Source: a bacterium (GTDB taxonomy: Bacteria > JAMCPX01). Taken from it: 64,000 nt of DNA. Below, piece after piece: positions 63,109 through 64,000 of this stretch. The notes below the pieces were generated by a model, which saw nothing but the letters and a program-made list of their open reading frames with translations, was not told the origin of the DNA and did no database searches. A program made the position numbers and the translations under genes. The stretch covers positions 73,265 through 137,264 of the forward strand of contig JAJYLN010000004.1 of NCBI GenBank assembly GCA_021787665.1, written 5' to 3'. The first letter of the stretch is position 1, and every line of letters begins with the position of its first letter.

Positions 63109-63888
63109 TCAATGTATCGCATAAAGATTGCCATTGTTATTGCCACTATAAGTAAAGATCGTGGACCCGACATAGATCGTACCATCCGCGCCAATCGCGG
63201 GGGAGGAATCCACAAAAACATCCGTTGGGTATTTCCATTTCAGGGAGCCATTGGGGTTGAGTTGAGCGCATAAAGGTTGCCATTCTCTGACCCGACATAG
63301 ATCGTACCATCCGCTCCAATCGCGGGTGAGGATTCTACCTGACTACCCGTTGTGTATTTCCATTTCAGGGTGCCATTGGGGTTGATTGCATAAAGGTTAC
63401 CATCATCTGACCCGACATAGATCGTGCCATCCGCACCGATCGCTGGGGAGGACATCACAGAATTACCCGTTGTGTATATCCATTTCAGGGAACCGGTATC
63501 AGCGCTTGTATTTATTCCACTTAATCCCGTGTTCTGCATGTTCCCTCTGAACTTTGGCCAGGGAGCAGTATACTCAAGCGTTATTGGTCCCGAAGGTCCC
63601 TGTGTATTCAGCGCTATTGTCCCTGTTGTGAATAGATCAGGATGACCCGTGTAAGATACGGCTACTGTGGCTGTGCCAGATGCTGAATAAGTCAAAGCAG
63701 CAAGTGCCGTTGCTGTTTAAGCATTTCCTCCGCTCAATATTGCCCATCCTTTTGATACCGTCCACCTGTATGTAAGCCCTGTAGTAACACCATTTTGCAG
63801 AAATACACTAACTTTTACTGTTCCAAAGGGGGCAGGCACGCCAGAGGCCGTTAGATAGTCTATTGCTATTGGCTGTATATTCCGACCA
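63109..63888 (-). pseudogene. PQQ-type beta-propeller gene remnant
   Basis: The minus strand carries three PQQ-like repeats (about 120 bases each: SSPAIGADGTIYVGSxxGNLYA) after an Ig-like region (GLTYRWTVSKGWAILSGGNA; SASGTATVAVSYTG). Two lesions are visible: an in-frame TAA at 63717-63719, with the reading frame continuing across it, and a five-base tandem duplication (CTCAA twice, near 63266) that shifts the frame so the last repeat and the end NLYAIH are out of phase. The 5' side is cut by the repeat array at the right edge. No start or signal peptide is left. Confidence 0.75.
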
Positions 63889-63965
63889 CATTCGGCAGGT
63901 GATTCCGATTTCATTCGGCACCTGATTCCGACCATTCGGCACCTGATTCCGACGCATTCGGCACC
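63889..63965. repeat. About 22-bp tandem repeats, likely insertion-sequence end
   Basis: Three nearly identical 20-mers CATTCGGCACCTGATTCCGA (63889, 63912, 63933; the first has AGG for ACC) and a partial fourth (63955), at 21-23-base spacing. On the other strand the unit reads TCGGAATCAGGTGCCGAATG. Multiple short transposase-binding repeats at one end are typical of IS21-like elements, and the array cuts the propeller gene at 63888. The body of the element would lie beyond the window edge; not seen here. Confidence 0.6.
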
Positions 63966-64000
63966 CCTCCAATAGGGGCATCAGCGAACGCTGGTTGAAC

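Noticed and set aside
63109-63480. CRISPR-like regular repeats
   Set aside because: The 120-bp spacing with in-frame SSPAIGADGTIYVGS coding shows protein repeats of a beta-propeller, not a CRISPR array; the 22-bp array at the edge has no spacers.
63717-63719. Read-through or recoding at an in-frame TAA
   Set aside because: TAA is not a recoded codon in any common system, and a second lesion and a truncated 5' end point to gene decay.

Overview
The window is about 64 kb of GC-rich chromosome from a Gram-negative bacterium. The features that point towards a deltaproteobacterial (Desulfobacterota/Myxococcota-like) lineage are a murA-hisG-hisD operon, stand-alone PilZ proteins, many lipobox lipoproteins, type II secretion pseudopilins, and the tRNA-Thr/Tyr/Gly/Thr-tuf arrangement also found in E. 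coli. This placement is an inference from gene content, not from a phylogeny. No prophage, CRISPR array or rRNA operon was seen.

Layout. 1-9020 (minus strand): a translation/transcription superoperon in the order promoter, tRNA-Thr, tRNA-Tyr, tRNA-Gly, tRNA-Thr, tuf, rpmG, tRNA-Trp, secE, nusG, rplK, rplA, rplJ, rplL, rpoB; rpoB runs off the left edge. 9040-14018 (minus): an operon of two PilZ proteins, a pentapeptide-repeat protein, a metallophosphoesterase, DAHP synthase and an indolepyruvate:ferredoxin oxidoreductase alpha subunit that is frameshifted and lacks most of its ferredoxin tail. 14077-15642: a secreted family 5 glycosidase. 15753-18927 (plus): murA-hisG-hisD. 18998-25455 (minus): feoB behind a Fur-like site, then a methyltransferase, ahcY and metK (the SAM cycle) behind a structured leader, then fabI. 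25555-32190 (minus): a lipoprotein thioredoxin, a penicillin-acylase-family lipoprotein, and two paralogous Ser/Thr-rich lipoproteins that carry matching promoters and terminators. 32459-37424 (plus): a TldD/PmbA peptidase, PP2C phosphatase, pyruvate kinase and an amidase. 37414-39209 (minus): an isolated gspJ-gspK pair. 39266-41517 (plus): a LarC N-domain fragment and a second family 5 glycosidase. 42576-50820: lipoate synthase, an FAH-family hydrolase, a CDF transporter, a transglutaminase-like protein, an alpha/beta hydrolase, the slipin/NfeD pair and a family 4 uracil-DNA glycosylase. 51097-62391: a DAG-kinase-family protein, a DUF3617 protein, a GH38 lipoprotein with a receiver protein, groEL, a TonB-like protein, an acyl-CoA synthetase and a monoacylglycerol-lipase-like hydrolase.

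Scattered through the right half are remains of REP-associated tyrosine (Y1) transposases and of NHL/PQQ beta-propeller genes (42.2, 50.9, 56.1-56.9 and 62.4-63.9 kb). At three of these places a transposase fragment lies near or against a propeller fragment or a gene start. The right edge carries an array of about 22-bp repeats that looks like the end of an insertion sequence cutting a propeller gene.

Two general observations. First, several genes without a Shine-Dalgarno site have a plausible sigma70 promoter placed so that transcription would begin at the start codon itself, which suggests leaderless mRNAs. Second, most housekeeping genes are in tight operons with 4-bp ATGA overlaps, while the surface and secreted genes stand alone with their own promoters and hairpins.
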